Part shown: in pieces, positions 1 to 7,400 of the stretch
Layout: each line of letters opens with the position of its first letter
How positions within the stretch are numbered: position 1 is the stretch's first letter
From: a virus
IMG/VR virus record: IMGVR_UViG_3300010885_043251
Coordinates: 1 to 23,805 of that record
Length of the DNA stretch: 23,805 bases
Reading direction: 5' to 3' (one strand)
The notes under the pieces: generated by a model
Seen by the model: the letters and a program-made list of their open reading frames with translations, nothing else
Told to the model about the DNA's origin: nothing
Databases searched by the model: none
Made by a program: the position numbers and the translations under genes

Positions 1-100
1 CGCTGGATTTTACGCCGGGCAAAACAAACACATGATTCATGGGATCTGCTTGCTCTGGAGGCAGAGTTGCTTGTTCTGTGATAAACTCTCGAGCTCTCAT
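1..100 (-). CDS. Partial protein with N-terminal MRAREFITE motif (runs off left edge)
   Basis: The ATG lies at 98-100 and overlaps the TGA of the upstream gene (ATGA), and the frame stays open to the window edge. Only about 33 residues are visible. They start MRAREFITEQ and continue through a Pro-rich stretch to VLPGVKS. The mRNA reads AAGGG six bases before the ATG, a good ribosome binding site. The first nine residues nearly repeat the start of the neighbouring 122-aa protein (MRAQEFVTE), also at DNA level. The motif resembles the capsid-targeting peptide of T4 internal head proteins, with an I-x-E site that the prohead protease could cut. That role is inferred from the N terminus only, and the rest of the gene is outside the window. 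Confidence 0.7.
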   Translation of the reverse strand, partial: MRAREFITEQATLPPEQADPMNHVFVLPGVKSS

Positions 101-468
101 CAGTAGCCCTTGAACGCTTCAATAGGACTTGTGGTGTTCACAGCAGGATGTTCTTCTGAATCAAGATCGCCTTTGTTTAGATCTTCGTAATCTGCGCCGG
201 CTGCCTTGTAGGCTTGTTTGAGCATGTTCTGTTCAACTTCGGTATAAGGGCTTGCTGTGCGATTTTTTCCTGCCCAGCTCTTGGCATCCATCTTGATCGG
301 AGCGCCAGATCCGTCAGCCATGGCCACTGCCATCATCACACGATTCAGAGTATAGTCACTGTTGGCTTTTTCACTGTCATGAAACACATTCAGGCCCACC
401 GTGGCGCTTTGATTACGGGTACTTAATTTTCCCTGTGTCATCTCAGTAACAAACTCTTGAGCTCGCAT
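100..468 (-). CDS. Unidentified 122-aa phage protein with MRAQEFVTE N terminus
   Basis: I cannot assign a function. The protein starts MRAQEFVTEM and is followed by a hydrophilic, soluble-looking sequence with no membrane segment. The central part (roughly residues 22-90) contains TVGLNVFHDSEKANSDYTLN and an acidic C-terminal third. From memory, similar sequences occur in other aquatic T4-like phages, sometimes as part of longer proteins, but I could not check this. The start codon overlaps the stop of the upstream 109-aa gene (TAATG), and its own TGA overlaps the next ATG, so the three genes are probably translationally coupled. The V-T-E after the N-terminal motif is close to the T4 prohead protease consensus (L/I)-x-E, so it may be an internal head protein. 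Confidence 0.8.
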   Translation of the reverse strand: MRAQEFVTEMTQGKLSTRNQSATVGLNVFHDSEKANSDYTLNRVMMAVAMADGSGAPIKMDAKSWAGKNRTASPYTEVEQNMLKQAYKAAGADYEDLNKGDLDSEEHPAVNTTSPIEAFKGY

Positions 469-797
469 TAGCCGTTGCCTATGCCGTTGCTGGCTGCGGT
501 AGCAGAGCTGCGTGTGCCAAGTTCTTGAATAGTAACATTGCCGCCCACTACTGTGAGCTTGTTGCCCACGCCAACATAGATGTCTTGACGACTGTTTGAC
601 GGAACAGACACAGCATTGCTGTAGATGTTGCCCACTGCTGTGCCGGCGTTGGCCCAGTTGCCTGTGGCCGGATTCTGATAGGTCAATTGTACTGCTTCAA
701 CCTGGAAAGTCACTGTGTTGCTGCCAGTGCTGATGCGAGCTTTGTCTGTGAACCAGGCCTGTGCTGATGCACTTGTGTATACATTTGCTTGAGGCAT
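468..797 (-). CDS. Unidentified 109-aa beta-rich protein, possible minor virion protein
   Basis: No family is recognised. The sequence is rich in Ser, Thr, Ala, Asn, Gly and Val with alternating hydrophobic residues (for example TVTFQVEAVQLTY and NKLTVVGGNVTIQEL). This is typical of small beta-sandwich decoration or fibre-associated proteins. There is no signal peptide, no cysteine and no transmembrane helix, and the end is a flexible Gly/Ser/Asn tail. The ATG overlaps the stop of the 60-aa gene before it (TAATG), and the TAA overlaps the next start, so it sits in a tightly coupled minus-strand operon. A virion role is inferred from composition and context only. Confidence 0.7.
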   Translation of the reverse strand: MPQANVYTSASAQAWFTDKARISTGSNTVTFQVEAVQLTYQNPATGNWANAGTAVGNIYSNAVSVPSNSRQDIYVGVGNKLTVVGGNVTIQELGTRSSATAASNGIGNG

Positions 798-979
798 TAT
801 TTGCTACCTTCTGGTGGTTGAATTACCACAGGCTGATACAGGTGTGCTGCTTGATACATCACACCGGGAATTTCCACAGGTGTTTGCTTGACCGTGGCAG
901 GTGTAAACGGTGGTGGTACAAAACCACTGGCCTGATTACGTGCCAGGTCAGCTTGAATCTGTTCGTATGATTTCATCAT
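797..979 (-). CDS. Unidentified 60-aa Pro-rich protein
   Basis: This short gene is supported by operon packing rather than homology. A clear AAGGAT lies six bases before the ATG at 977-979, its stop overlaps the next start, and it begins five bases after the end of the 857-aa gene. It starts with two Met codons. The first 15 residues are polar and helical in character (MMKSYEQIQADLARN). The rest is Pro- and Val-rich (VPPPFTPATV, QPVVIQPPEG), suggesting an extended, unstructured tail. MKSYEQI loosely recalls the T4 internal-protein start MKTYQEF, but no (L/I)-x-E cleavage site follows. Function is unknown. Confidence 0.6.
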   Translation of the reverse strand: MMKSYEQIQADLARNQASGFVPPPFTPATVKQTPVEIPGVMYQAAHLYQPVVIQPPEGSK

Positions 980-983
980 GATA

Positions 984-3557
984 TTATCCTTTGTATGCTT
1001 TCCACTGATTGGTCAATGTAAAAATGCTTTCTCGAACTTTTTCCATGTCACCGTCGCCGTCAAGGTCAGCTTGTGTTTTTCCAGCCTCTTTGGCTTTGAG
1101 CACATTGTGAGCAAAAAAATTGCCTTCATCCGTTTTTTCTTCGTCAACTGCTTTTTTGTCAAGGCCAGCAATCTCTCGCATGCGTTGAATGCTTTCACTG
1201 AACTCAGTGTCTGCTTCATCTACCTTGGTTTTTTTGTCGTCAACTGCTTTTTTCATTGGCTCGTCTTTGTCGCCGTCTTTGTCCATGTCCAGGAAGTCAG
1301 GTTTGGCCTTGGCTTCTCTGATGCCGGACATTTCCATCATGCGATGCAAGGCATCTTGTTCTGATTCGGCATAAGAATCAGTACGGTCATGTTGACCAGC
1401 AATCACAGGAATTGTGGTTTGGCCAGTTGACTTGGGTTTGTTCAGGCCACCTGAATATTCAAAGTTGTCTTGTGCTGTTTCGGTGTTGGTTGGATAATCA
1501 GGTGTGTTTTGACTCACCTCATCGTCACCATAGCTTTCGTCCATGGTGTTGCAACCACAGTCGGAGCCACCACACACACTGCATGTTCCCTGTGAACCAG
1601 AGTCACCGCCAAGGCCTGCACTCTTCAGCAACTGAGCCAAGCGCGTGGCATCTTCATCTGTTGCTGTGACTGTTAGGCTGCGTGTAGGGCCATTGCCATC
1701 GTTGTTCATGCTCATGTTCATGCTCATGCTTTCAGCAATCATGCCTTCAAGTTCGCGATTCAGACTGTCGTAAATGCCTTTGCCGAATGTGAACCCACCG
1801 GATCCTTTGGCAGCCTTGGGTGCTGCTGTAGCCACTGAGCCACTAGTGGTTGATTCTTCAACATCTTTTTCTTTGGTTTTCTTGGCTGCTTTTTCTGGCA
1901 GGCCCTTGTGTTTGGTGCTGGCAAAATCTTCTGCGTCACCTTTTTTCATTGTCTTGGCCACCTTGGCAACTTCTTTTGACGCAGGCTTTTCGCCTTTCTT
2001 GGCAGCACTGACCATGCCCATGAAGCGTTGTTGCTTTTTGCTCACTGCTTTTTCAGCAATGGGTTCTTGTTCATCGTCCATGTCGTCTGCTTGATTCTGC
2101 ATGTAGTCATCCACAGCAGTCATCATGCTTTCAATCTTGGCCAACTTGGATTGTACCCATTCTGGCAGGTTGTCATTGTCGCCCAGTATTTTTTCCAGAG
2201 CCTGTGCATGACGCACCACGGTCTTGATAGTGTCCTTGGCCATGTCGCCTTCTTGATCGTATTCGCCTTGATCTTCAGGATCTAGATCATCTTCACCTAC
2301 CATCTTGTGCTTGGTAATTTTTCCAGCAAATGGTTTCAATTTGACATTCTTTTCAAATGCACTGAAGTCTGGCTTCATGACTTCGCCTGTGTCCACTGAT
2401 GCACCTTTCTTGGGGCGACCACGACCACGTGAGCCTTGTCCAGCATCCGCTGCGGCCTGTTTCTTTGTGCGAATTGCCTTAGCATCTTCTTTGTCGCCAT
2501 CATATTCAGTGCCATATGTGCCTTTGTGAACAAAGCTGGTGGGCTTTTGTTTTTCAGGTTGTTTGAAATTTTTGTAGTCAAACGCATTACCAGTGCTGGC
2601 TTCGTCAAATTGAACACTGTCGCCTGCTGAAAATTGTATGCCAGCCAGGCGTTTTGGTAACTTGCCCTTGGCAATAATAAAATCTAGTTCTCTATCAGTT
2701 GGGCCAGCTTGTTCAAGATCATTAGCTAGGTCCTGCATGGCATCATTTTCCCACATGTCATCACCGTACAATGCAGCAATAGCCTCTAGCACTTTATCGT
2801 AATCAATTGAACCTGAGGCTTCGTCCATTTCTTGCTCACGACCACGGCCGCCGCCCAGTGCCTTTTTCATGGCTTCAGCAGCAACGTCGCCCAGCATTTC
2901 GTCAACTTCTTTCTTGGCGCCAGCAATTTTATCAGCAAAAGTAATTTTGTCTTTGGGAGGTGCCAGTGCAGCAAAACTCTTGGCCTTGCCTGGTGACATT
3001 TTTTCTTTGACAGGCTGTCGTGCTCCGCTGGACTTTTGTAAACGGTCTAACAATTCTTCATCGCCAGGTGCCACAAAATCAGCTGCTTTTTTCACACCAC
3101 GAGCCATGCGATCCATGACACCGGGCTTTTGGCCTGTCTTGGCAAAGTCTGGATTCAGTTCCATAGCATGTTGAGTATGTGCGCCTTCGTCTACTTCTGT
3201 GTTGTCATACTTGTCGTACTTGGCACGTACAGGATCAAGAGCCTTGCCCTCACGTCCGGCCTTGGCCAAGGCTTCCATGCCTTGTTTGCCGTATTTTTCG
3301 TAGCCCTTGGCCGCGCGACTCATGCCTTCTTCTTCCAGCTTGCCGGACCGGGCCATCTTGGCATGCACAGCACCTGCCACACGTTCGCCTGCTGCCTTGC
3401 TGCCATATTCTTTGGCAGCTTTGTCAGCCAAGGCTTTGAAACCTGTGGTGGCATTGTTGTGTTTGCCTTCGTCACGCTCGTTCAATTGTTTGTGTGTGAC
3501 TTCAGGTGTGGCACGAATGCTGTCTAGTTTTTTGTTTAGGTCGTAAAAGAAACTCAT
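984..3557 (-). CDS. 857-aa charged low-complexity protein with AT-hook, Cys cluster and D-rich loops; candidate internal head protein
   Basis: Function is unknown. The protein is dominated by Lys, Ala, Glu and Asp and is probably largely disordered. Visible pieces in order: an N-terminal Lys/Gly/Ala-rich section; a more ordered block at about 250-330; an AT-hook-like RGRGRPKK near 376-383; an Asp/Glu-rich helix near 420-490; a module near 504-556 (SKKQQRFMGM to KHKGLPEK) resembling the small DUF3008 family; a block near 606-650 (SLTVTATDEDATRLAQLLK); a Cys cluster CSVCGGSDCGC near 657-669; and two Asp-rich calcium-loop-like motifs, DMDKDGDKDE (about 756) and DLDGDGDMEK (about 830). The short phrases MEMSGIREA and MREIAGL look like a repeated motif. 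The AGAGGAT before the ATG fits the start. Placed after gp4 and gp16, a DNA-associated internal head or scaffold role is plausible but inferred. Confidence 0.8.
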   Translation of the reverse strand: MSFFYDLNKKLDSIRATPEVTHKQLNERDEGKHNNATTGFKALADKAAKEYGSKAAGERVAGAVHAKMARSGKLEEEGMSRAAKGYEKYGKQGMEALAKAGREGKALDPVRAKYDKYDNTEVDEGAHTQHAMELNPDFAKTGQKPGVMDRMARGVKKAADFVAPGDEELLDRLQKSSGARQPVKEKMSPGKAKSFAALAPPKDKITFADKIAGAKKEVDEMLGDVAAEAMKKALGGGRGREQEMDEASGSIDYDKVLEAIAALYGDDMWENDAMQDLANDLEQAGPTDRELDFIIAKGKLPKRLAGIQFSAGDSVQFDEASTGNAFDYKNFKQPEKQKPTSFVHKGTYGTEYDGDKEDAKAIRTKKQAAADAGQGSRGRGRPKKGASVDTGEVMKPDFSAFEKNVKLKPFAGKITKHKMVGEDDLDPEDQGEYDQEGDMAKDTIKTVVRHAQALEKILGDNDNLPEWVQSKLAKIESMMTAVDDYMQNQADDMDDEQEPIAEKAVSKKQQRFMGMVSAAKKGEKPASKEVAKVAKTMKKGDAEDFASTKHKGLPEKAAKKTKEKDVEESTTSGSVATAAPKAAKGSGGFTFGKGIYDSLNRELEGMIAESMSMNMSMNNDGNGPTRSLTVTATDEDATRLAQLLKSAGLGGDSGSQGTCSVCGGSDCGCNTMDESYGDDEVSQNTPDYPTNTETAQDNFEYSGGLNKPKSTGQTTIPVIAGQHDRTDSYAESEQDALHRMMEMSGIREAKAKPDFLDMDKDGDKDEPMKKAVDDKKTKVDEADTEFSESIQRMREIAGLDKKAVDEEKTDEGNFFAHNVLKAKEAGKTQADLDGDGDMEKVRESIFTLTNQWKAYKG

Positions 3558-3562
3558 TTTTG

Positions 3563-4174
3563 TTATCCTCTTGGGTTGGCGCCAGTGGCTGGCTTGGGTT
3601 GACGCTTGATGTTGGTCATTGGGCTTTTGACACCCTGTGCTAATTCGTTTGTGGTTTTTGCTGGTGGTGTTTTTCCTCCAGCCACAGTAAAGTTGCTACG
3701 GTAAGCATTCTTTAACACCACATGATCGTATGGGTCAGCGCCGTAGTCTTTCTTTTGCGCACGTTGATGTGCATCATCTGCAGGATATGTGGGGTCGTCT
3801 AGCAGGTCTTTGTTTTGACTATCAATCTTGGCTGCTTCTTCATCCATGCCTTGTTCATAAGGTGTGGTCATCATGACAATTCTGTTGGGATCCATGCCCA
3901 GCAATTGTGCCAGTTGTTTGATCTGTGGTTCAATAGCTGGGTATCGAAACTCCACATCAACCAGACTCATGGGCTGATTGGGAAAAGCCGGAAAGTCCGG
4001 AACTGCTCGGCGTACTGGTGCAGTTTTGGCGTCAGACATTTTGACAATGTCAAACTGGTTGCACTTGTCTTTGAGCTGTTTAAAAAAGCCTGCGGGCACG
4101 TCGCCTACCACCTTGATACGGTAGTTGTAGGTGCGTTCGCTTTCGGCTAGGTATCTTGCAAATGGTTTTTTCAT
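3563..4174 (-). CDS. Unidentified 203-aa phage protein with MKKPFARYLAE N terminus
   Basis: I do not recognise a named family. The N terminus MKKPFARYLAES resembles the T4 capsid-targeting peptide, with L-A-E as a possible prohead-protease site. Residues about 15-110 look like a small alpha/beta domain (YNYRIKVVGDVP, then LVDVEFRYPAIEPQIKQLAQLLG and RIVMMTTP). The last 90 residues are polar and probably flexible, ending in KRQPKPATGANPRG. An AGGAT lies seven bases before the ATG. An AATAAATA late-promoter-like octamer lies 18 bases before the ATG, overlapping the end of gp16. The next gene starts five bases after its stop, so the two are probably co-expressed late. Confidence 0.75.
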   Translation of the reverse strand: MKKPFARYLAESERTYNYRIKVVGDVPAGFFKQLKDKCNQFDIVKMSDAKTAPVRRAVPDFPAFPNQPMSLVDVEFRYPAIEPQIKQLAQLLGMDPNRIVMMTTPYEQGMDEEAAKIDSQNKDLLDDPTYPADDAHQRAQKKDYGADPYDHVVLKNAYRSNFTVAGGKTPPAKTTNELAQGVKSPMTNIKRQPKPATGANPRG

Positions 4175-4192
4175 ATTCGGTATCCTGTTGTA

Positions 4193-4200
4193 TATTTATT
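4193..4200 (-). promoter_or_regulatory. Late-promoter-like element for the 203-aa gene
   Basis: The minus strand reads AATAAATA, one mismatch from the consensus, overlapping the end of gp16. It lies 18 bases before the ATG of the 203-aa gene, with AGGAT in the leader, the same layout as at 13286. Confidence 0.5.
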
Positions 4201-4705
4201 CTTTTTCAGCAATTTGGTCTTTACCAAGAATGCGATTCAGCAAATCGTTACGGCTCAAAACCATGCCCTCAGCAGTTTGTGTAGGCGCTGCGCCCGACTC
4301 TATGACCTTGGCATCCAGTGCTTGTTGTTGTTGATCCAGCCGCATTTTTTTCATCTGCAGATCAATCATCCGGAGTTTTTTGTCTAGCTTGGCTGTTTTT
4401 GCTGTGATAGCATGTCCCAGCATGTTGCTGGCTACCCCAAAGATTTCGCTGGCAAAGCGGCTGTCCACCTGCATGCCAAGATCCATTAGATCTTTGTAGC
4501 TGCCCTTGGCCATGTCACTCAGCTCATCCATTTCAGCGTCTGTAGCATCTAGCCCGCGCACTGCTGGAAGGGCATTGTCAACCTTGTCAATGGTGAGATC
4601 AAGTTCTGCTAGTAGTGCTTGGTTGACTGTGATGGCAGGAACTTCAGCGTCTATTTCTGCCGCAGATGGTGGGAGATCAAAGAGCTCTTCAAGTTTTCTT
4701 GTCAT
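4196..4705 (-). CDS. 16: Small terminase subunit, gp16-like
   Basis: In T4, gp16 is the small terminase subunit. It forms a ring that regulates the gp17 packaging motor and helps start DNA packaging. This 169-aa protein matches gp16 in length (T4 gp16 is 164 aa) and layout: an acidic N-terminal tail, two long helices predicted to form a coiled-coil hairpin (about residues 64-130, including SYKDLMDLGMQVDSRFAS and KLRMIDLQMKKMRLDQQQQ), and a polar C-terminal tail. The match is by pattern and memory, not a computed alignment. It follows gp4 by 29 bases. No good ribosome binding site is seen; instead ACTAAATA lies four bases before the ATG. The large terminase gp17, normally adjacent in T4, is absent from this window. 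Confidence 0.72.
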   Translation of the reverse strand: MTRKLEELFDLPPSAAEIDAEVPAITVNQALLAELDLTIDKVDNALPAVRGLDATDAEMDELSDMAKGSYKDLMDLGMQVDSRFASEIFGVASNMLGHAITAKTAKLDKKLRMIDLQMKKMRLDQQQQALDAKVIESGAAPTQTAEGMVLSRNDLLNRILGKDQIAEKE

Positions 4706-4709
4706 ACCC

Positions 4710-4717
4710 TATTTAGT
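4710..4717 (-). promoter_or_regulatory. Possible late promoter for gp16, 4 nt from ATG
   Basis: The minus strand reads ACTAAATA followed by GGGT and the gp16 ATG. It has two mismatches from consensus, so it is weak by itself. It has the same four-base distance to ATG as the exact late box at 10970, and no properly spaced ribosome binding site lies before gp16. Confidence 0.35.
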
Positions 4718-4734
4718 GGCTTCACAGCCGGGCA

Positions 4735-5169
4735 TTATCGTTTGCTGCCTTGATGAAAGATGTCGTTTTCTGTGATTACTCTAAAGGTCAGCCCTTGTGT
4801 TTTGCACCAGGCGGTGGCCGCAGCCCATTTGGCATAGTTGATTGCTACCACAGTACGATCACGACTGTTCATTTTGCTTTCAATCACACTTTGATTTTTG
4901 GGTTTGATTTCAATCAGTTCAGCTCGCATGGTATTTTCCCTGGTGCGGTAAGTGATCAAAAAGTCCGGAAAGTATCTGTGCATTTTGCCGTCAAGTGGAT
5001 GACGATACGGAATTGCCACGCACTCTGAACCCAATTGCAGCACATTGTCGTTGTTGTCTAGGAATGTCATGAACACCTGTTCCCAGCTGCTGCGCCAGGT
5101 TGGGGGCTTGTTACCTACATATTTTTTTGCATTTCTCACTTGAAAAATGCCTTTTGAAAAGTTAGCCAT
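4735..5169 (-). CDS. 4: Head completion protein gp4 (nuclease-like fold)
   Basis: T4 gp4 (also called gp50/4) completes DNA-filled heads before tail joining. The family has a TnsA/restriction-endonuclease-like core. This 144-aa protein (T4 about 150 aa) has the family layout: a basic N terminus (KGIFQVRNAKKYVGNKP), WRSSWEQVFMTFLDNN, then IPYRHPLDGKMHRYFPDFLI, followed by a strand with ELIEIKPKNQ. The E in SWE, the D in YFPDF and the E-x-K in EIKPK form the PD-(D/E)xK-like set. The rest is helix plus a final strand (WCKTQGLTFRVITE). The ATG at 5167-5169 has TTAGG five bases upstream. It lies between a 119-aa structural-type gene and gp16. This is one of the surest assignments here. Confidence 0.9.
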   Translation of the reverse strand: MANFSKGIFQVRNAKKYVGNKPPTWRSSWEQVFMTFLDNNDNVLQLGSECVAIPYRHPLDGKMHRYFPDFLITYRTRENTMRAELIEIKPKNQSVIESKMNSRDRTVVAINYAKWAAATAWCKTQGLTFRVITENDIFHQGSKR

Positions 5170-5182
5170 ACATGCCTAACCT

Positions 5183-5542
5183 TTATTGAACCACATTTCT
5201 AGCAGCGTAAAAGTTTGCAGTCACAGGCACACCCACACCCAGCAAGGTAGCACGGTTTCTGATAGTGTTCAAGTAATAGGCCATGCTGACATTGAGATTC
5301 ATTCCGGATACACCTTCAAATGCCTGCAACAGGGTCAAGGCCGGAATTTTTGTGTCTTGTGCCACCTTGAACAGACTCACAGTAAAATTGTCTGCTGCCA
5401 GTCGTGTGGTCATGGTTGATTTGAAGAAGCTGTTGACCACATCATATTCAGCCGCAGGAACGTCTACATCGTATTCATAAAATGCATCAAACACACGTAC
5501 TGTTTGATCTAGATTGGTGTTTTCGTAATTGATACTGGCCAT
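5183..5542 (-). CDS. Conserved 119-aa T4-like phage protein, probable virion or tail-assembly protein
   Basis: No named function is recognised. It is a compact soluble protein, mostly helical, with phrases such as RVFDAFYEYDVDVP, EYDVVNSFFKST and MAYYLNTIRNRATLLG, and no membrane segment or cysteines. From memory, similar small proteins lie directly after the tube-like structural protein in aquatic T4-like phages, which is the arrangement here. The start is two bases after the TAA of the 380-aa gene (TAATTATG), with only a weak AAGA upstream, so translation is probably coupled to that gene. A structural or assembly role is inferred from gene order. Confidence 0.75.
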   Translation of the reverse strand: MASINYENTNLDQTVRVFDAFYEYDVDVPAAEYDVVNSFFKSTMTTRLAADNFTVSLFKVAQDTKIPALTLLQAFEGVSGMNLNVSMAYYLNTIRNRATLLGVGVPVTANFYAARNVVQ

Positions 5543-5544
5543 AA

Positions 5545-6687
5545 TTATCTTGTGTTGGTTGGTGGAGTTTGTGGTGTTGGGAAGAACATACCAGTTGGGC
5601 GGCCCGGTACAGATCTCACTGCGCCTGGCAATGACCCTCGAATGGCATTTTTGCCCAGGGCAGTTGCTTCATTCACAGCCAAGCTGGCAATATTCTTGCC
5701 CTTGAATGTGTTGTAGGCCGTGCCGGCTTTTTGTGCTGCACCAATAAGTCCCAGTACGCCACCGCTAGACAAATCTTCCAGGATGCCGCCTCCTGCATCC
5801 AGCAAGCCGCCTTGGCCAAACACAGTGGCTCGAGACCCTGGACGACTGATTGGGCTCAAAGTTTGATCGTAGTGAGCAGGATCAGCAAAGCCTTGCACAT
5901 TGGCGTCAGGGCGCTGATTACCTATAGCACCTGAATAATATTTCACAGTTTCGTACGCTATGGTCATGCTGTTCTGCATAACACCACTGCCTTCGCTGTA
6001 GTTGTATTGGTCGTGACTCCAGTTAGTGATAAGTGGATTGATCAACACATATTCGGCTGTCTTGTGTTGATCCATGCCGTAAATTCTGATGTCTTTGAAA
6101 AAAGGTGGCTTGCCTGACGCCGAGCTTGTGCCATCATTGTAGCTTTCGCCTATATAACCCCAGTCGTTGACATCGCCAATTCTGGTGTCGTTATAGATGT
6201 CTCTGTTGTTGTATCCAAATCCTTTTTGCAAGTTAGCACTGTTACCTGCGCTGCCGTTTTGACTATTGGGTGCTAGATAATCTTGGCTGGGATCTTTGTA
6301 GTAGTAACTGTAGTAGTTGTACCACAGGTTGCGCGAGTTATCGCCGCCGTCGTCGTGAAATGTTAGTGTAACTGGATCATAATTGATCTTGGTCTGTACC
6401 ACTCGTTTGCGATTATACTGATTGAGTGTTTCGGCCGCCACAGTGTATTTTGGAAGATCCACGGTCTTCACAAGATAACTGAGACTGGTAATTTCATTTA
6501 CCCCTGCCAACTGACTCAGCGCAGGTATTTCAGCTGTGTTCAACGTGAAGCTCACGTGAAAGAGGAACTTGAACCTGGGTTTAAGTTCGTATGCGTTGGT
6601 AGTAAAGGTTTTGCTTGCGTGAGTATAATCACGCAAGCTATCCGCTGCGGTGAATCCTTTCCAGAATTCTTGGCCAAATGTTGGCAT
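5545..6687 (-). CDS. Tail-tube-like virion structural protein (gp19/gp48/gp54-type)
   Basis: This 380-aa protein carries a tail-tube-type core. FKFLFHVSF (about residue 40) starts the tube fold. It is followed by LVKTVDLPKYTVAAETLNQY, the sequence NRKRVVQTKINYDPVTLTFH, and later SLINPLITNWSHD-type strands (about 210-260). The Tyr-rich segment LWYNYYSYYYKD lies at about 122-133. The last third (about 280-380) is Gly/Ala-rich and may be flexible. In T4, proteins with this fold beyond gp19 are gp48 and gp54, which start the tube on the baseplate; which one this matches cannot be decided here. It starts next to the gp19 stop (GCATAATAATG), suggesting coupled expression with the tube protein. Confidence 0.8.
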   Translation of the reverse strand: MPTFGQEFWKGFTAADSLRDYTHASKTFTTNAYELKPRFKFLFHVSFTLNTAEIPALSQLAGVNEITSLSYLVKTVDLPKYTVAAETLNQYNRKRVVQTKINYDPVTLTFHDDGGDNSRNLWYNYYSYYYKDPSQDYLAPNSQNGSAGNSANLQKGFGYNNRDIYNDTRIGDVNDWGYIGESYNDGTSSASGKPPFFKDIRIYGMDQHKTAEYVLINPLITNWSHDQYNYSEGSGVMQNSMTIAYETVKYYSGAIGNQRPDANVQGFADPAHYDQTLSPISRPGSRATVFGQGGLLDAGGGILEDLSSGGVLGLIGAAQKAGTAYNTFKGKNIASLAVNEATALGKNAIRGSLPGAVRSVPGRPTGMFFPTPQTPPTNTR

Positions 6688-6689
6688 TA

Positions 6690-7334
6690 TTATGCCCCGG
6701 TGCCAGCACCAGTCACAACGTCGCCAATGGTTCTACCAATCACGCCACCGATACCGCTGGTGTCTAGACTGTTAGGTCCAAGCTGTGCAGCATTATCATA
6801 AGCAATAGTCATATTGACCGTTACACCTTCATTGGTACCATAATTCAATTCGCCGTAGTCAGCGCCTTTCAAGTAGCAACCGTACAATTCCCAGGCTTCA
6901 AGTACCACAGGTGTTGCAGCGCCGTTACCACCGTCTAGTATTTCAATCTTGGTCAGGAACTTGTAGTCGATACCCGAAGCAGCACTGGCCATTTCCAAAA
7001 AGTCCATTTGCTTTTGCATTTGTTCGCCAATCAGTTTGGAAACACTGTTTGATGCATCGTCGCGCACTGAACAAGCAACGTCTGCCCATGAATGACGACC
7101 AGCTAACTTTAGTGTCGAGTTGTAGATCGGCAATGTGATTTCTTCGAATGTCAAGTTGGGTCTAGCAATGCTGACCACTTGTTTGGTTAATTCTGTTGTG
7201 GGTTTTGAAACGCCGAAGTTTTCAAACATCACTCTAAAGCGATATTTGAGTTTGGGCATCAACAGGCCCTGTGCGCTTGCGCTTTGATCGCTAGCTAGTG
7301 GTACTGTCATGCGCTGTAATGATGAAACTGCCAT
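6690..7334 (-). CDS. 19: Tail tube protein gp19
   Basis: gp19 hexamers stack to form the inner tail tube through which DNA passes. This 214-aa protein (T4 163 aa, aquatic relatives somewhat longer) has the expected pattern. The core starts at LKYRFRVMFENFG (about 29-41), followed by TKQVVSIARPNLTFEEITLPIYNS, a loop with the AGRHSW segment, a long helix (ASNSVSKLIGEQMQKQMDFLEMA) and a final sheet with EAWELYGCYLKGADYG and VTVNMTIAYDNA. The ATG has AGGAG seven bases upstream. A late-promoter-like GGTAAATA lies 19 bases upstream, and an intrinsic terminator separates it from gp18. gp19 therefore appears to have its own late promoter. Confidence 0.92.
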   Translation of the reverse strand: MAVSSLQRMTVPLASDQSASAQGLLMPKLKYRFRVMFENFGVSKPTTELTKQVVSIARPNLTFEEITLPIYNSTLKLAGRHSWADVACSVRDDASNSVSKLIGEQMQKQMDFLEMASAASGIDYKFLTKIEILDGGNGAATPVVLEAWELYGCYLKGADYGELNYGTNEGVTVNMTIAYDNAAQLGPNSLDTSGIGGVIGRTIGDVVTGAGTGA

Positions 7335-7353
7335 TTGTAATCTCCTATATGTT

Positions 7354-7361
7354 TATTTACC
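7354..7361 (-). promoter_or_regulatory. Late-promoter-like element for gp19
   Basis: The minus strand reads GGTAAATA, matching the TAAATA core with two mismatches at the front. It lies 19 bases before the gp19 ATG and just after the gp18 terminator, an arrangement that gives gp19 its own promoter. Confidence 0.45.
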
Positions 7362-7363
7362 TG

Positions 7364-7391
7364 AAAAGGTGACTGAAAAAATCAGTCACCT
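7364..7391 (-). terminator. Intrinsic terminator after gp18
   Basis: On the minus strand a perfect 10-bp stem (7367-7376 with 7382-7391, AGGTGACTGA pairing with TCAGTCACCT) with a five-base loop is followed by TTT. It lies between the gp18 stop and the gp19 promoter. The T-tract is short, so read-through is likely. Confidence 0.75.
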
Positions 7392-7400
7392 GTTTCATTA

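Noticed and set aside
978-3527. Several plus-strand frames of 60-130 aa opposite the 857-aa gene
   Set aside because: Long antisense frames arise from the biased Lys/Ala/Asp codons of the 857-aa gene; none has a promoter, ribosome binding site or recognisable domain.
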